Assembly: GCA_937898415.1 (NCBI GenBank)
Contig: CALDLA010000171.1
Location: forward strand, 62,001 to 126,000
Direction of reading: 5' to 3'
Length of the DNA: 64,000 bases
Source: an uncultured Prevotellaceae bacterium
GTDB taxonomy: Bacteria; Bacteroidota; Bacteroidia; Bacteroidales; Bacteroidaceae
In this document: piece by piece, positions 17,322-25,325 of the stretch
How positions within the stretch are numbered: the first letter of the stretch is position 1
How the letters are laid out: the number at the start of each line of letters is the position of its first letter
Translations under genes and position numbers: made by a program
The notes under the pieces: model-generated
What the model was told of the DNA's origin: nothing
Database searches by the model: none
The model's input: only the letters and a program-made list of their open reading frames with translations

Positions 17322-18461
17322 ATGAGAATAGTGAAATGTGAACAATGTGGTTATTTGAATAATCCAAATGCAGGAGGCGGTGGATGTCCGATGTATGGAG
17401 GTGTAAAGATGGATTTCTTTCAACGCCAAGGTGCAAACTTTCGACCAGTAGTTGACCATGCTACTGCTTTTAAGAAAAAAAGTTATAGTAATTACTATTG
17501 CAAGTGTCATATCTGTGAGAAATGTGGTGGATATGCTCTAGGCAATGATGTGTGTCCTGCGTGTGGCAAAAAAGAAATGAAAAGAGTGACAGGGTTAGCG
17601 GTTTCTAAGGATCGGATGGACGAGTCCTTCAATATGAAAATCTTGCCAAATATGGATAATCAAGATAGGATTACAATAATAGAGATAGACTATTGTGAAA
17701 AGAAGAAAGAAATCGAAGTTTGTCAGTCTGGCTTTTCTGTTTTTCATATAAGGTCATTTAGAGACATACAGACTTATAAAAATCAGAAGGCAAATAGAAT
17801 GCGTAAAAGTCGTAAGTTAACATGCGCCCTGTTGACTATTTTTGTTCTATTCTCTTTCTTCGCAAACTCAGAAGCTCAAAACGTTATGCGTGTAAATTAC
17901 AAAGATGGCAGTGTATATGACGTTCCTATTGAACGGATAGATAGCATTACATTTATTGAGAAAAAGGCAGAACAGCAAAATGCAACACTTGTTGGAGAAT
18001 GGTTTTGGGGGAATAAAGAGAAAGGATATTACGAAGTGATGGCATTTAATGAAGACAGAACTTATATAGGCTATGACTACTATTTGGAATATGGATTTGA
18101 TACGTGGACTTATGGAACATACATGGCTAACGGAATTATGTTGAATTTGTGGTCAAACGGCTTTGGCTATCGTCGCACATATAGATGGTTTATGACGGGA
18201 CTGACAGAAAATGCTTTGGAAGTCATGAATCAAATGGGGAGTTTCATATATTATCGGATTCAATCTGAGATCTACTCATTGAAAGTCGGAAAAGAATTGT
18301 ACGCATGCAAAGACCGTGATTATTACATCTTTACAGATGGTGTCAAAGTATCAGAGAATAATGGAAAATTGAAAGGAATAAGTGAAGGCACAACATATAT
18401 ACTAAAATATAATGCAGAGCCTGGGCTTATAATGGCTTATAAAGTGATAGTTGAAAAGTAG
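17322..18461 (+). CDS. Zinc-ribbon protein joined in frame to a signal-peptide/lipocalin-like protein
   Basis: 379 residues. Residues 1-95 form two cysteine clusters (KCEQCG...GGGGCPMYGG and CHICEKCGGYALGNDVCPACGKKE), a zinc-ribbon arrangement. At residue 160 (ATG 17799) a perfect signal peptide begins in the same frame: MRKSRKLTCALLTIFVLF, SEAQ. After it comes MRVNYKDGSVYDVPIERIDSITF, a module common in Prevotella secreted proteins, and then a lipocalin-like strand series (LVGEWFWGN, YIGYDYYLEYGFDTW). As one product it would be a type II membrane protein with a cytosolic ribbon and an outer domain. Alternatively the second part is translated on its own from 17799. Function unknown. Confidence 0.72.
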   Translation: MRIVKCEQCGYLNNPNAGGGGCPMYGGVKMDFFQRQGANFRPVVDHATAFKKKSYSNYYCKCHICEKCGGYALGNDVCPACGKKEMKRVTGLAVSKDRMDESFNMKILPNMDNQDRITIIEIDYCEKKKEIEVCQSGFSVFHIRSFRDIQTYKNQKANRMRKSRKLTCALLTIFVLFSFFANSEAQNVMRVNYKDGSVYDVPIERIDSITFIEKKAEQQNATLVGEWFWGNKEKGYYEVMAFNEDRTYIGYDYYLEYGFDTWTYGTYMANGIMLNLWSNGFGYRRTYRWFMTGLTENALEVMNQMGSFIYYRIQSEIYSLKVGKELYACKDRDYYIFTDGVKVSENNGKLKGISEGTTYILKYNAEPGLIMAYKVIVEK

Positions 18462-18462
18462 T

Positions 18463-19173
18463 ATGTTAGTATCAATACTTGGGGATTCCATAAGTACTTA
18501 CAATGGTTATAATCCAAAAGGATATGCAGTCTATTATGATGAAGACATGCGGATGCGTAATGGACTGCAAAGTGTCTATGATACGTGGTGGGCAAAAGTT
18601 AATCAAGAACTTAACTCTTATCTCTGCGTAAATAACTCATATTCTGGAAGCAAGGTAAGTGGAGAGGAATTCCCAGCAGGGTGTTGTATGGAACGGATTG
18701 CAAATTTGCGGACTTCGGAATATACACCCGACTTGATTCTGGTTTATATGGGTTTTAACGACTTTGGATATGGTGTACCTATTAGCTGTTCCCCCTTGAG
18801 CAATGATGGAAGGGTGAATCTGCGGTGTTTTGAAGATGCCTATCATCAGATGCTAACTGGATTGCGTTTTTATTACCCGAACGCAAAGATTATCTGCGCA
18901 ACGCTAATGAAAACAACGTTGAAACAGAACCACCTTTGGCGTTTCCCAGACAAATTAGGGGGTATCAGTATAGAAGATTACAATAATGCCATTCGACGTG
19001 CTGCGGACAATTGTCATATTGGTCTTGCGGATTTAGCTAAACGTTATATAAACATTCCGAGTCTAACCAAGTATGATAAGCGATATGAAACTATAGATGG
19101 AACTCATCCAACCGTAAAAGGCCATCAGGCAATCGCTGAAGAATGGATTTCTTATTTGTCCAAAATGTTATAA
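18463..19173 (+). CDS. SGNH/GDSL-family hydrolase
   Basis: The start is ATG 18463, 1 nt after the upstream stop; an in-frame TTG at 18451 is less likely. The 236-residue product has block I LGDSIS with the nucleophile Ser9, the NSYSG block, block III MGFND, and block V DGTHPTVKGH with the catalytic Asp and His. These are the four SGNH blocks in order. No signal peptide is seen, so the enzyme is probably cytosolic, unlike most of its neighbours. Family members are esterases, lipases or carbohydrate deacetylases; the substrate cannot be told. Confidence 0.88.
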   Translation: MLVSILGDSISTYNGYNPKGYAVYYDEDMRMRNGLQSVYDTWWAKVNQELNSYLCVNNSYSGSKVSGEEFPAGCCMERIANLRTSEYTPDLILVYMGFNDFGYGVPISCSPLSNDGRVNLRCFEDAYHQMLTGLRFYYPNAKIICATLMKTTLKQNHLWRFPDKLGGISIEDYNNAIRRAADNCHIGLADLAKRYINIPSLTKYDKRYETIDGTHPTVKGHQAIAEEWISYLSKML

Positions 19174-19187
19174 TATAAGTGGGAAGT

Positions 19188-19547
19188 ATGAAAAGGTTTT
19201 TAGTCGTTTTTCTTTTAATCTTAGGAGTATCAAGTAATGGTTTGTCTGCAACTATCGTTCAGGCAGACAAGGCACAACAGTATCTCCGAGAAGCGCAACG
19301 GTATAATGATCAAGCAGAAAAATATGAGCGTGAGGCTGAGCAGTTAACAAAGAAGGCCAATGATTACACTCATAAAGCGGATAATTATGCCAAGAAAGGA
19401 GACTATAAGCGGTCGCGTCTTTATACAAGATGGGCAAACGAAGCTCTTTCTAAAGCGCAACTTCGACTGAAATGGGCCAAAGAAACTCGCGATAAAGCTC
19501 GATTGAGAATGAAGTGGGCAGATGAAGAGATGAAAAAGCATAAATAA
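19188..19547 (+). CDS. Small exported coiled-coil protein
   Basis: Starts at ATG 19188 with a signal peptide (MKRFLVVFLLILG, cleavage near LSA). The mature ~95 residues are one long, highly charged alpha-helical stretch of 7-residue repeats: KAQQYLREAQRYNDQAEK, YEREAEQLTKKA, KAQLRLKWAKETRDKAR, LRMKWADEEMKKHK. The repeats alternate acidic and basic faces, typical of a coiled coil or periplasmic spacer. Position and strand fit the same operon as the SGNH gene, 14 nt upstream. No enzymatic role is visible. Confidence 0.7.
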   Translation: MKRFLVVFLLILGVSSNGLSATIVQADKAQQYLREAQRYNDQAEKYEREAEQLTKKANDYTHKADNYAKKGDYKRSRLYTRWANEALSKAQLRLKWAKETRDKARLRMKWADEEMKKHK

Positions 19548-19622
19548 GGCCAGCCTGCCGGTGACCGTCAATTAATCAGTGAAAACTATTTTATTAAACA
19601 CTTAAAAGAACATTTTTAAATT

Positions 19623-20006
19623 ATGAAGTATTTATTATTTGCTTTTTTTACGATCTTATTGGACGTTGCAAGTTGTGGTTCACGACATGATTATGATGAT
19701 GAATTGAATGTTAGTTCTAATAGAGTGATTTTAGAGAGCCAAAAGGGTGCAAGTAGTGATTTATCTGTGTCTTCCGATCTGCATTGGGATAATACTATTT
19801 ATGGAGAATGGTTGCATGTTTCACCAAGTTCAGGTAATAGTGATGTAAAGATAGTCGTTACTGCACTATCCTCAAATGAATCACCTAATGAACGTTCTTG
19901 TACCATAGTCACTTATGGTGGACCTATTAAACGAGAGGTTATCATAATACAGAGGGTAAAGTTTCTATTAACGATAAAGAAGATGGTGCATAAATGCATT
20001 CAATAG
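19623..20006 (+). CDS. BACON-domain lipoprotein
   Basis: 127 residues with a lipoprotein-type signal (FFTILLDVASC, Cys about 19). A single BACON-like domain follows: VSSNRVILESQKGASSDLSV, a central GEWLHVSPSSGNSDVKI strand-turn-strand and the closing CTIVTYGGPIKREVIIIQR. BACON domains normally end at such a strand. Here about 15 basic residues follow (VKFLLTIKKMVHKCIQ), which may be a read-on tail. The stop lies 13 nt inside the next gene. It resembles one repeat of the BACON protein at 861-1838 in organisation and closes the AT-rich locus. Confidence 0.7.
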   Translation: MKYLLFAFFTILLDVASCGSRHDYDDELNVSSNRVILESQKGASSDLSVSSDLHWDNTIYGEWLHVSPSSGNSDVKIVVTALSSNESPNERSCTIVTYGGPIKREVIIIQRVKFLLTIKKMVHKCIQ

Positions 20007-21319
20007 CATTCCACACGTTCCTCCTCTCCATGCTACATCTTCTTGTTGATGGGGTCTGTGCATGTGGGCTTATGATGACAACGTGCCAGATAGTTAGTGA
20101 TTTCGAGGCATACGGGATAATTGTACTTTACGACGTGCTGGCCTTTGGCACTCAGCCGCTGACTGGTCGTTGGGTAGACACAAATGATGACAACCCACAC
20201 GGCCTCAAACTTGCGATGGCGCTACTTTTCGGCGGATCGTTGATAAGTCTGTTCCATGTTTCCTGGAACTTCTTGGCAGCAATGACCGGCATCATACTAT
20301 TAGGCTTAGGTAATTCGCTTTTTCACGTCTATGGTGGCAAATATGTGGCTGTGACTTCTCATAACGACATCCGTATGATGGGCGTCTTCGTTTCGACCGG
20401 ATCTGTTGGCCTGACCCTAGGCTTTGGTTTCAGCAGCCCGACACTTATGGCAGTATTCATCCTAACTCTTCTTGCACTATCAGTTATTCATCTCCACTAT
20501 GCTGAAGCTCTGACAGAAACGCCTTCAGCTATCTATACAAAAGAAGCCAAGCATACCTCCCAGCAGCCCCTGTCCCCCATTCCGATTCTCTACCTTTCCT
20601 GCCTGATGTTAGTCGTGGCAGGCCGTTCATTTATCAGTGAGAGCGTGCCGACACTGCGCACAACCATCCACTCGATGGGTACGCCCTTGACGATGGTCGC
20701 AGTAAGCGTCATAGTCATGACTGGCAAGGCTGCGGGTGGTTTCCTATCCAAAAAGTGGGGTGTGGTAAATGTGTGCTGTGTCTCTTTGCTACTCAGTGCC
20801 GCCGTGTTTCTGATGTGTCCGTGGCATGATGCCTTCGTGCTGATAACCTTGCTGCTCATCAATATCTCCATGCCATGCACACTCTACTTGGCAACTAAGG
20901 CCGTTCCAAGGCGTGAGGGATTGGTATTCGGCCTGTTAGCGATGGTTCTCTTGCCAGGATTCCTCTTAGGTTACCTCTCCAAGAACAATACCACCTGCCA
21001 GGCGCTTCTTGTGCCACTGATGGCTACCATCCTTCTTGAGAGTATCTTGCTGATACGGATGCATGAAAGGCGGTGGCAGGTGTTGTCGGCTTCGGTAGTG
21101 CTCAATATCTTTACCAATGTCCCGCTCAATGCCTTCATCATGACCTACGAGGTTACTTCCCCTCTTTACATCGTCTGCCTTGAATGTATAGTCGTTATTG
21201 CGGAGTGCATTGGATATAGGCTCGTCATTCATGATTGGCGCAGGGCTTTTAAGTACAGCTTTCTATGCAATTCCTTCAGCTTCCTCGTCGGATGCATTTT
21301 TCAATTATTTGTATCTTAA
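19994..21319 (+). CDS. MFS-type membrane transporter
   Basis: 441 residues with about 12 hydrophobic helices and no signal peptide. Helix 2 carries DVLAFGTQPLTGRWVD, an MFS motif-A-like D..G.....GR.D pattern, and GLGNSLFHVYGGKYV recalls the fosmidomycin-resistance subgroup (Fsr-type GxGxxxFHPxG). A long cytosolic loop falls near the middle (residues 175-195), as in other MFS proteins. Its base composition is visibly richer in GC than the genes before it, so it may be the first gene of the ordinary chromosome. The start overlaps the BACON lipoprotein by 13 nt. Substrate unknown. Confidence 0.75.
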   Translation: MHSIAFHTFLLSMLHLLVDGVCACGLMMTTCQIVSDFEAYGIIVLYDVLAFGTQPLTGRWVDTNDDNPHGLKLAMALLFGGSLISLFHVSWNFLAAMTGIILLGLGNSLFHVYGGKYVAVTSHNDIRMMGVFVSTGSVGLTLGFGFSSPTLMAVFILTLLALSVIHLHYAEALTETPSAIYTKEAKHTSQQPLSPIPILYLSCLMLVVAGRSFISESVPTLRTTIHSMGTPLTMVAVSVIVMTGKAAGGFLSKKWGVVNVCCVSLLLSAAVFLMCPWHDAFVLITLLLINISMPCTLYLATKAVPRREGLVFGLLAMVLLPGFLLGYLSKNNTTCQALLVPLMATILLESILLIRMHERRWQVLSASVVLNIFTNVPLNAFIMTYEVTSPLYIVCLECIVVIAECIGYRLVIHDWRRAFKYSFLCNSFSFLVGCIFQLFVS

Positions 21320-21367
21320 TAAACTGTAAGCATTCAATACAGGTAGTTGTACCTATACATTGTAGCG

Positions 21368-21415
21368 ACAGCAGCTATAACTTCGAGTGAAGCATATAGC
21401 TGCTGTTGTTTTGTT
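21368..21415 (+). terminator. Intrinsic terminator after the transporter gene
   Basis: A perfect 12-bp stem (ACAGCAGCTATA with TATAGCTGCTGT) closes a 15-nt loop and is followed by TGTTTTGTTG. It lies 49 nt after the transporter stop. Confidence 0.75.
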
Positions 21416-21675
21416 GTACCAATCTATGATATCTATATGATTCGTAAGCATTCGTTGAAATACACGTTGTCGCAGATGTAGTTTCGTTGTACCTTTGCAG
21501 CGCAATAGTGCATCCAACTGCTGAATCGTGGTTGGATTCACAGTTCTGTTTACAGACCATGTGAATCCAGACCATGTAGGTGGTGATATTGGCTGTTCGG
21601 TATCAACGGCTATTACAGAAAGGCAGGTAGATTGAGTAAAAGACCCGTTTTGTTGCTTTATTATGTGTTGCGTGC

Positions 21676-22155
21676 GTAATCCGCCCCATACCCGTTCACT
21701 TTCCGAGGGGTCTTCAAGGCCCCGGCAGGGCATAAAAATGCCATGATTTGGTGTCCGTTCACCTATAAAAAGGATGAACAAATGGACAAATTGACTGTTG
21801 TGCGTAATCCGCCCCATACCCGTTCACTTTCCGGGGCCTCTTCAGAGGCTCATTGAGGCATGAAAATGCATCATTTTGACGTCCATTCATTCAGAAAAAG
21901 AATGAAAAAGTGGACATTATGGACATTGAAACGACTTTTTTCCGGCCGATACCCGTTCACCTCCAAAACGGAGGTGCGGAAGCGACCCTTTTCCGCTCCA
22001 TACCCATTCAATCGGATATGGTTGCCGGATTCATTCCGGCACATACCCGTTCACTTATCCGGGTGACGGTCAACGCCTCTTTTCCGGCCCATTGCCGTTC
22101 ACGGAAGGCAGGAGGCCGTAGCTCGGCGACCTTTTTCCGGCCCATATCCGTTCAC
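21676..22155 (+). repeat. Degenerate tandem repeat array, seven copies of CCGGCCCATACCCGTTCAC-like core
   Basis: The core recurs at 21681, 21809, 21942, 21993, 22036, 22084 and 22137. Each time it is preceded by TTTTCCG or GTAATCCG and followed by variable sequence. Spacing is 128 and 133 bp for the first two units, then 51, 43, 48 and 53 bp. The two long units share further sequence (TTTCCG...TTCA...GGC, GCATGAAAATGC-like, GTCCGTTCA, ATGGACA). Reading frames across it give FFRPIPVH-like peptides but no credible protein. It ends 19 bp before a promoter for the vWA gene. Function unknown. Confidence 0.8.
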
Positions 22156-22173
22156 TCCAGCATGATATTCCTC

Positions 22174-22181
22174 TATCTTTG
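22174..22181 (+). promoter_or_regulatory. Bacteroidetes -7 promoter element for the vWA gene
   Basis: TATCTTTG matches TAnnTTTG exactly and lies about 80 bp upstream of the probable coding start at 22256. The -33 region is poor (TTCAC rather than TTTG). Confidence 0.5.
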
Positions 22182-22298
22182 TACCAGTAAGTTAATTAAC
22201 ACCGGTACATATATGGCAGGAACAGTAAAGGATATGAGCCAAGGAGAAACAAATTATGGAAGCAGTAAAAAAACGAAACAAAGCAGACGAAGACACAA

Positions 22299-22979
22299 GT
22301 GTATAATGTGATAATTCTTGATAAGAGCGGATCCATGGAGAGCATCCGTCAAGCTGCAATCGATGGATTCAATGAGACACTTGCAGGTATCAAAAGAGCT
22401 CAGGAAAAATATGCAGACACCCAGGAGCATTTCGTGTCACTACTGACCTTCTGCGATTGCGAAAAGAAGTATGTGTTTGACAAGGTTCCTGTGGCTGATG
22501 CCAATAAACTGACTATGGGAGATTATGAGCCATGTTGCTGTACTCCACTGTATGATGCCATGGGCTTTACGCTCACATCCATGCGCAACTATGTGAAGAA
22601 GCAGGAAGATGCAGTAGTTGTCGTAACTATTATTACTGACGGTTATGAAAATGCATCTAAGGAGTACACGGGTATAGCCGTAAAGAAGTTGGTTGAGGAA
22701 CTGAAGGGTGAAGGATGGACTTTCACTTACATGGGAGCTAATCAGGATTCCGTAGAAGTGGCGTTCAATTTGTCTATTCGAAACTCACGTAACTTTGATT
22801 ACTCTGCGAAAGGAACTATGGAAACGATGGCCAAAGACACTAGTACCCGCATGAATTTCTTTGGTAAGTTACATGCTTTCCGTGCTGGGGCAAGGGGCGT
22901 CGTAAGAAAAGAAGAGCGTAATGCTTGTTATGCAGCAATGGCTGATGAAGCCTTTGATGAAGAAGAATCTAAAAGCTAA
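22299..22979 (+). CDS. vWA-domain protein (cytosolic, MIDAS intact), 5' end probably frameshifted
   Basis: 226 residues from GTG 22299. The vWA metal site is complete: D8-K-S-G-S12 in VIILDKSGSM, a Thr in CCCTPLYDAM, and the Asp of VVTIITDGYENA. There is no signal peptide or membrane segment. No ATG opens this frame upstream. An ATG at 22256 starts a second frame (MEAVKKRNK) that stops at 22306. The switch between frames would need one A fewer in an A7 run at 22267-22273, and then the N-terminus reads smoothly into QVYNVIILDKSGSM. The real gene may therefore start at 22256, with a frameshift, sequencing error or slippage at the A7. vWA proteins often work with AAA+ ATPases, and one is encoded downstream. 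Confidence 0.85.
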   Translation: MYNVIILDKSGSMESIRQAAIDGFNETLAGIKRAQEKYADTQEHFVSLLTFCDCEKKYVFDKVPVADANKLTMGDYEPCCCTPLYDAMGFTLTSMRNYVKKQEDAVVVVTIITDGYENASKEYTGIAVKKLVEELKGEGWTFTYMGANQDSVEVAFNLSIRNSRNFDYSAKGTMETMAKDTSTRMNFFGKLHAFRAGARGVVRKEERNACYAAMADEAFDEEESKS

Positions 22980-23282
22980 TATATAGGTTGAAATTTTGTG
23001 GACTTTCGGGAATGAGGCATGGAGGAAAATAGACAGGACTGTCAGCGAAAAGCTACAGCTTTGTAAATTATCTTTGCTTCATTCTTTGTTGCCATATCAA
23101 TTATGGTTATAGCATCTTTTAGGCTATGGATTATTATTCCTTATTTCATCCAACAGGAACTTTCCGAGCGTACTCTTGTCTGGAAGTTGGAGCATATAGG
23201 TAGATTGGCAGACAAATGTGTTTCCGAAGAAAATGTTAGTTGTGAGGTCAATTAGACTGTATGAAAGAAAAAACGGAATTCT

Positions 23283-23314
23283 TTTGGCGGATTGGAAATA
23301 TTTGCTTAATTTTG
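23283..23314 (+). promoter_or_regulatory. Candidate sigma-ABfr promoter upstream of AAA+ gene
   Basis: TTTG at 23283-23286 and TAATTTTG at 23307-23314 (TAnnTTTG) are separated by 20 nt, the Bacteroidetes spacing. It would give an unusually long leader of nearly 300 nt before the coding start. Confidence 0.5.
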
Positions 23315-23399
23315 CAGCCGAAAACATAATTCTATCACAAAATAAACAAATTGTAGCAAGCATGAACGAAATGACAATGATGATGGTTAGATGCCGAGC

Positions 23400-23435
23400 G
23401 GTTCACTGGCAAAGTTGACACTTTGTTCGTGAAAC
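23400..23435 (+). promoter_or_regulatory. Leader hairpin upstream of AAA+ gene
   Basis: Two stacked stems, GTTCAC with GTGAAAC outside and CAAAGT with ACTTTG inside, around a 4-nt loop. It lies in the long leader and could act in regulation or RNA stability. Confidence 0.45.
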
Positions 23436-23606
23436 GGTAGGATGACTACGTCTTGTCGTTCATTGCGTTCTTTGAGGTTACACCTCGAAGATTTATGGCG
23501 CGGTCTTTGACAGATTGCTACAATTGTACATGCCCACCCACTCTCTTTTTGTGCCCCAATCTCTGGGGTTTTCTTTTGCATTGTATTTTTATGTGTGATT
23601 AGAATT

Positions 23607-24680
23607 ATGTTGATTATGAGGAAAGCAAATAGACTGATTGACGATTTTAGAAAACAGACCATTTTAGACGCAACCTTTGATGAGCCTGAGACGGAAGAAT
23701 TTGCACAAGACGATGACGATGATTTTTCCGAACTATTTAACAAATATCTTCGTGAGGATTTGGAAATCTTCCCTGACGGGGAGATAGAGCAGAATCAGAA
23801 TATCAGCGTCAAAGTGGAAATCTTACGTCCCATACAAAACCCTCGTGAGGAATTAGACAAATTGGTGGGCTGTACGGATATCAAGAGACGCATGGATGAA
23901 CTGGTGGCTCTGACCCGTTACAACAGGATGATGCGAGAATTTTTCCCTAACGGCAAACGGCATGAAGTGTCGCTACATAGTGTTTTTCTTGGTCGCCCAG
24001 GAACAGGAAAGACCACGGTCTGCAAAATCTTCGGTTCGCTATTACGACAGGCTGGAGCACTTTCCAAGGGACATGTGGTGGTTTGTGACCGCAGCACCTT
24101 TATCGGCACCTTGTGGGGCGACGAGGAACGGTCAATGAAACAGGTGATTGAGATGGCCAAAGGCGGTGTACTGATGGTGGACGAGGCCTACTTGCTGAAC
24201 GGCAAGCATGAGAATGACCCAGGGAAACTCGTCATCCAATTGTTGATGAATATCCTCGCCGATGAGACGCAGCGGGACATCGCGGTTGTACTCTGCGGAT
24301 ATAAGGAACCCATGATGAAGTTGCTTGACACCAATCCTGGTCTTCAGTCCCGTTTTCCCAATAAGTTCGAGTTTACAGACTTTACAGTAGATGAACTGCT
24401 GGAAATCACCAAGCGTCGCATCAAGGACTATGATTACCAGTTCACTGTTCAAGCGTGGAAGAAGTACAGCGATATACTGACACAGGCTTACCAGGTACGT
24501 AACCCGGAGACGTGGGGCAATGCCCGTTTTATCGCCAACCAGCTGGAGCGTATCTATATCCAACATGCGAACAGATGCGTACAGCAACAGCCTAACGATA
24601 AGTCCGAGCTACTTCTGCTCACTCCTGAGGATATTGTTCCTATTGAGATTCCACGACAAAAGACCAAAATAGGTTTCTAA
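23607..24680 (+). CDS. CbbX/SpoVK-type AAA+ ATPase
   Basis: About 357 residues from ATG 23607; ATG 23616 or GTG 23595 are alternatives. An acidic N-terminal region (EEFAQDDDDDFSELF) precedes the AAA+ core. That core has Walker A FLGRPGTGKTTV, Walker B GVLMVDEAYLL, a sensor-1-like VVLCGYKEPM, and the arginine finger region GLQSRFPNKFEF. The lid contains NARFIANQLERI. This pattern is that of the CbbX/SpoVK group, which remodel partner proteins using ATP. It is cytosolic. The cytosolic vWA gene upstream and the unknown protein 12 nt downstream are the likely partners. Confidence 0.88.
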   Translation: MLIMRKANRLIDDFRKQTILDATFDEPETEEFAQDDDDDFSELFNKYLREDLEIFPDGEIEQNQNISVKVEILRPIQNPREELDKLVGCTDIKRRMDELVALTRYNRMMREFFPNGKRHEVSLHSVFLGRPGTGKTTVCKIFGSLLRQAGALSKGHVVVCDRSTFIGTLWGDEERSMKQVIEMAKGGVLMVDEAYLLNGKHENDPGKLVIQLLMNILADETQRDIAVVLCGYKEPMMKLLDTNPGLQSRFPNKFEFTDFTVDELLEITKRRIKDYDYQFTVQAWKKYSDILTQAYQVRNPETWGNARFIANQLERIYIQHANRCVQQQPNDKSELLLLTPEDIVPIEIPRQKTKIGF

Positions 24681-24692
24681 AGACTCCGCGAA

Positions 24693-25325
24693 ATGAGAAG
24701 AAGAATTCCTTATAGGGTATGCAGCTGCATGCCCAATGGCGTGGTGACGCATCTTGAAGCCCGTTTGTTGAAGGACTTAGTCAATCGTGAGATTCACCCC
24801 ATCCGTTGTGCGGAGAGTTGTAAACGAAAGTTTCAGAAGGGCTCACGCATTGGCGACCTCTGTGCTGAGACAGGCCATTTCTGGTGGGCCATGAGAGTCT
24901 GGGAACTGACGGAAAGACTGATTGCCAACAAGGATTGGGACGACTGGCGCTATGTCTGGTTCGACAATAACAGGGTAAGGCTCCGAGATGTTATCTCGGA
25001 AACAGAGTGCGAACTGTTGTCAAAGCGCAGAAGCGACCTCTGGCGAGCACTTGGATTCCCAGAATACGCATGGTGGACACCAGAATGGGACCGACTTGCA
25101 AGTGACACGTTCGGGACCTATTACACCGATTTGTGGCTTGACAAGTTCGACTTCGATCCGGTATCCTGTACAGAAGAATGGGATTCAGCAATGAGAGACA
25201 TCAGCGCTGAGCAGGAAACAGAAGTCCTATTCAGAGAAGGACAGAGCGACTCCCAGCCTCTTTGTGCCCAAAACTTCTTCGATTATTGGGGCGATGGCAC
25301 CCAAACAGAAGATTCACTTTTATAG
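24693..25325 (+). CDS. Hypothetical protein, Cys-rich N-terminus and acidic C-terminus
   Basis: 210 residues with no signal peptide. The first 45 hold four cysteines (VCSCMPNG, RCAESC). The middle is Trp-rich (WWAMRVWELTERL, DWDDWRYVWFDNN, YAWWTPEWDRL). The tail is acidic and polar (EEWDSAMRDISAEQETEVLF). I do not recognise a family. It follows the AAA+ gene by 12 nt and so is probably in its operon, perhaps as a client or adaptor. Its end overlaps the convergent alanine dehydrogenase gene by 6 nt. Confidence 0.65.
   Translation: MRRRIPYRVCSCMPNGVVTHLEARLLKDLVNREIHPIRCAESCKRKFQKGSRIGDLCAETGHFWWAMRVWELTERLIANKDWDDWRYVWFDNNRVRLRDVISETECELLSKRRSDLWRALGFPEYAWWTPEWDRLASDTFGTYYTDLWLDKFDFDPVSCTEEWDSAMRDISAEQETEVLFREGQSDSQPLCAQNFFDYWGDGTQTEDSLL

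Larger units (their letters stand above)
22980..23606 (+). other. 627-bp region between vWA and AAA+ genes, no convincing protein
   Basis: Short frames on both strands (up to 79 codons) lack starts, known motifs or plausible composition. The region holds a candidate promoter at 23283-23314, a hairpin at 23400-23435, a second small hairpin (GAGGT/ACCTC near 23474-23487) and a CCCCA/TGGGG stem followed by TTTTCTTTT at 23554-23577. It looks like a structured 5' leader for the AAA+ gene. Confidence 0.5.

Noticed and set aside
21353..21817. 154-residue protein on the minus strand
   Set aside because: It covers the transporter terminator and the first two repeats, has no credible start context and no recognisable motif.
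21676..22155. CRISPR array
   Set aside because: The repeat cores are degenerate, unit lengths range from 43 to 133 bp, and no cas gene is nearby.
23124..23363. 79-residue minus-strand protein in the vWA to AAA+ gap
   Set aside because: No motif, no neighbour on that strand and it crosses the candidate promoter; coding evidence too weak.
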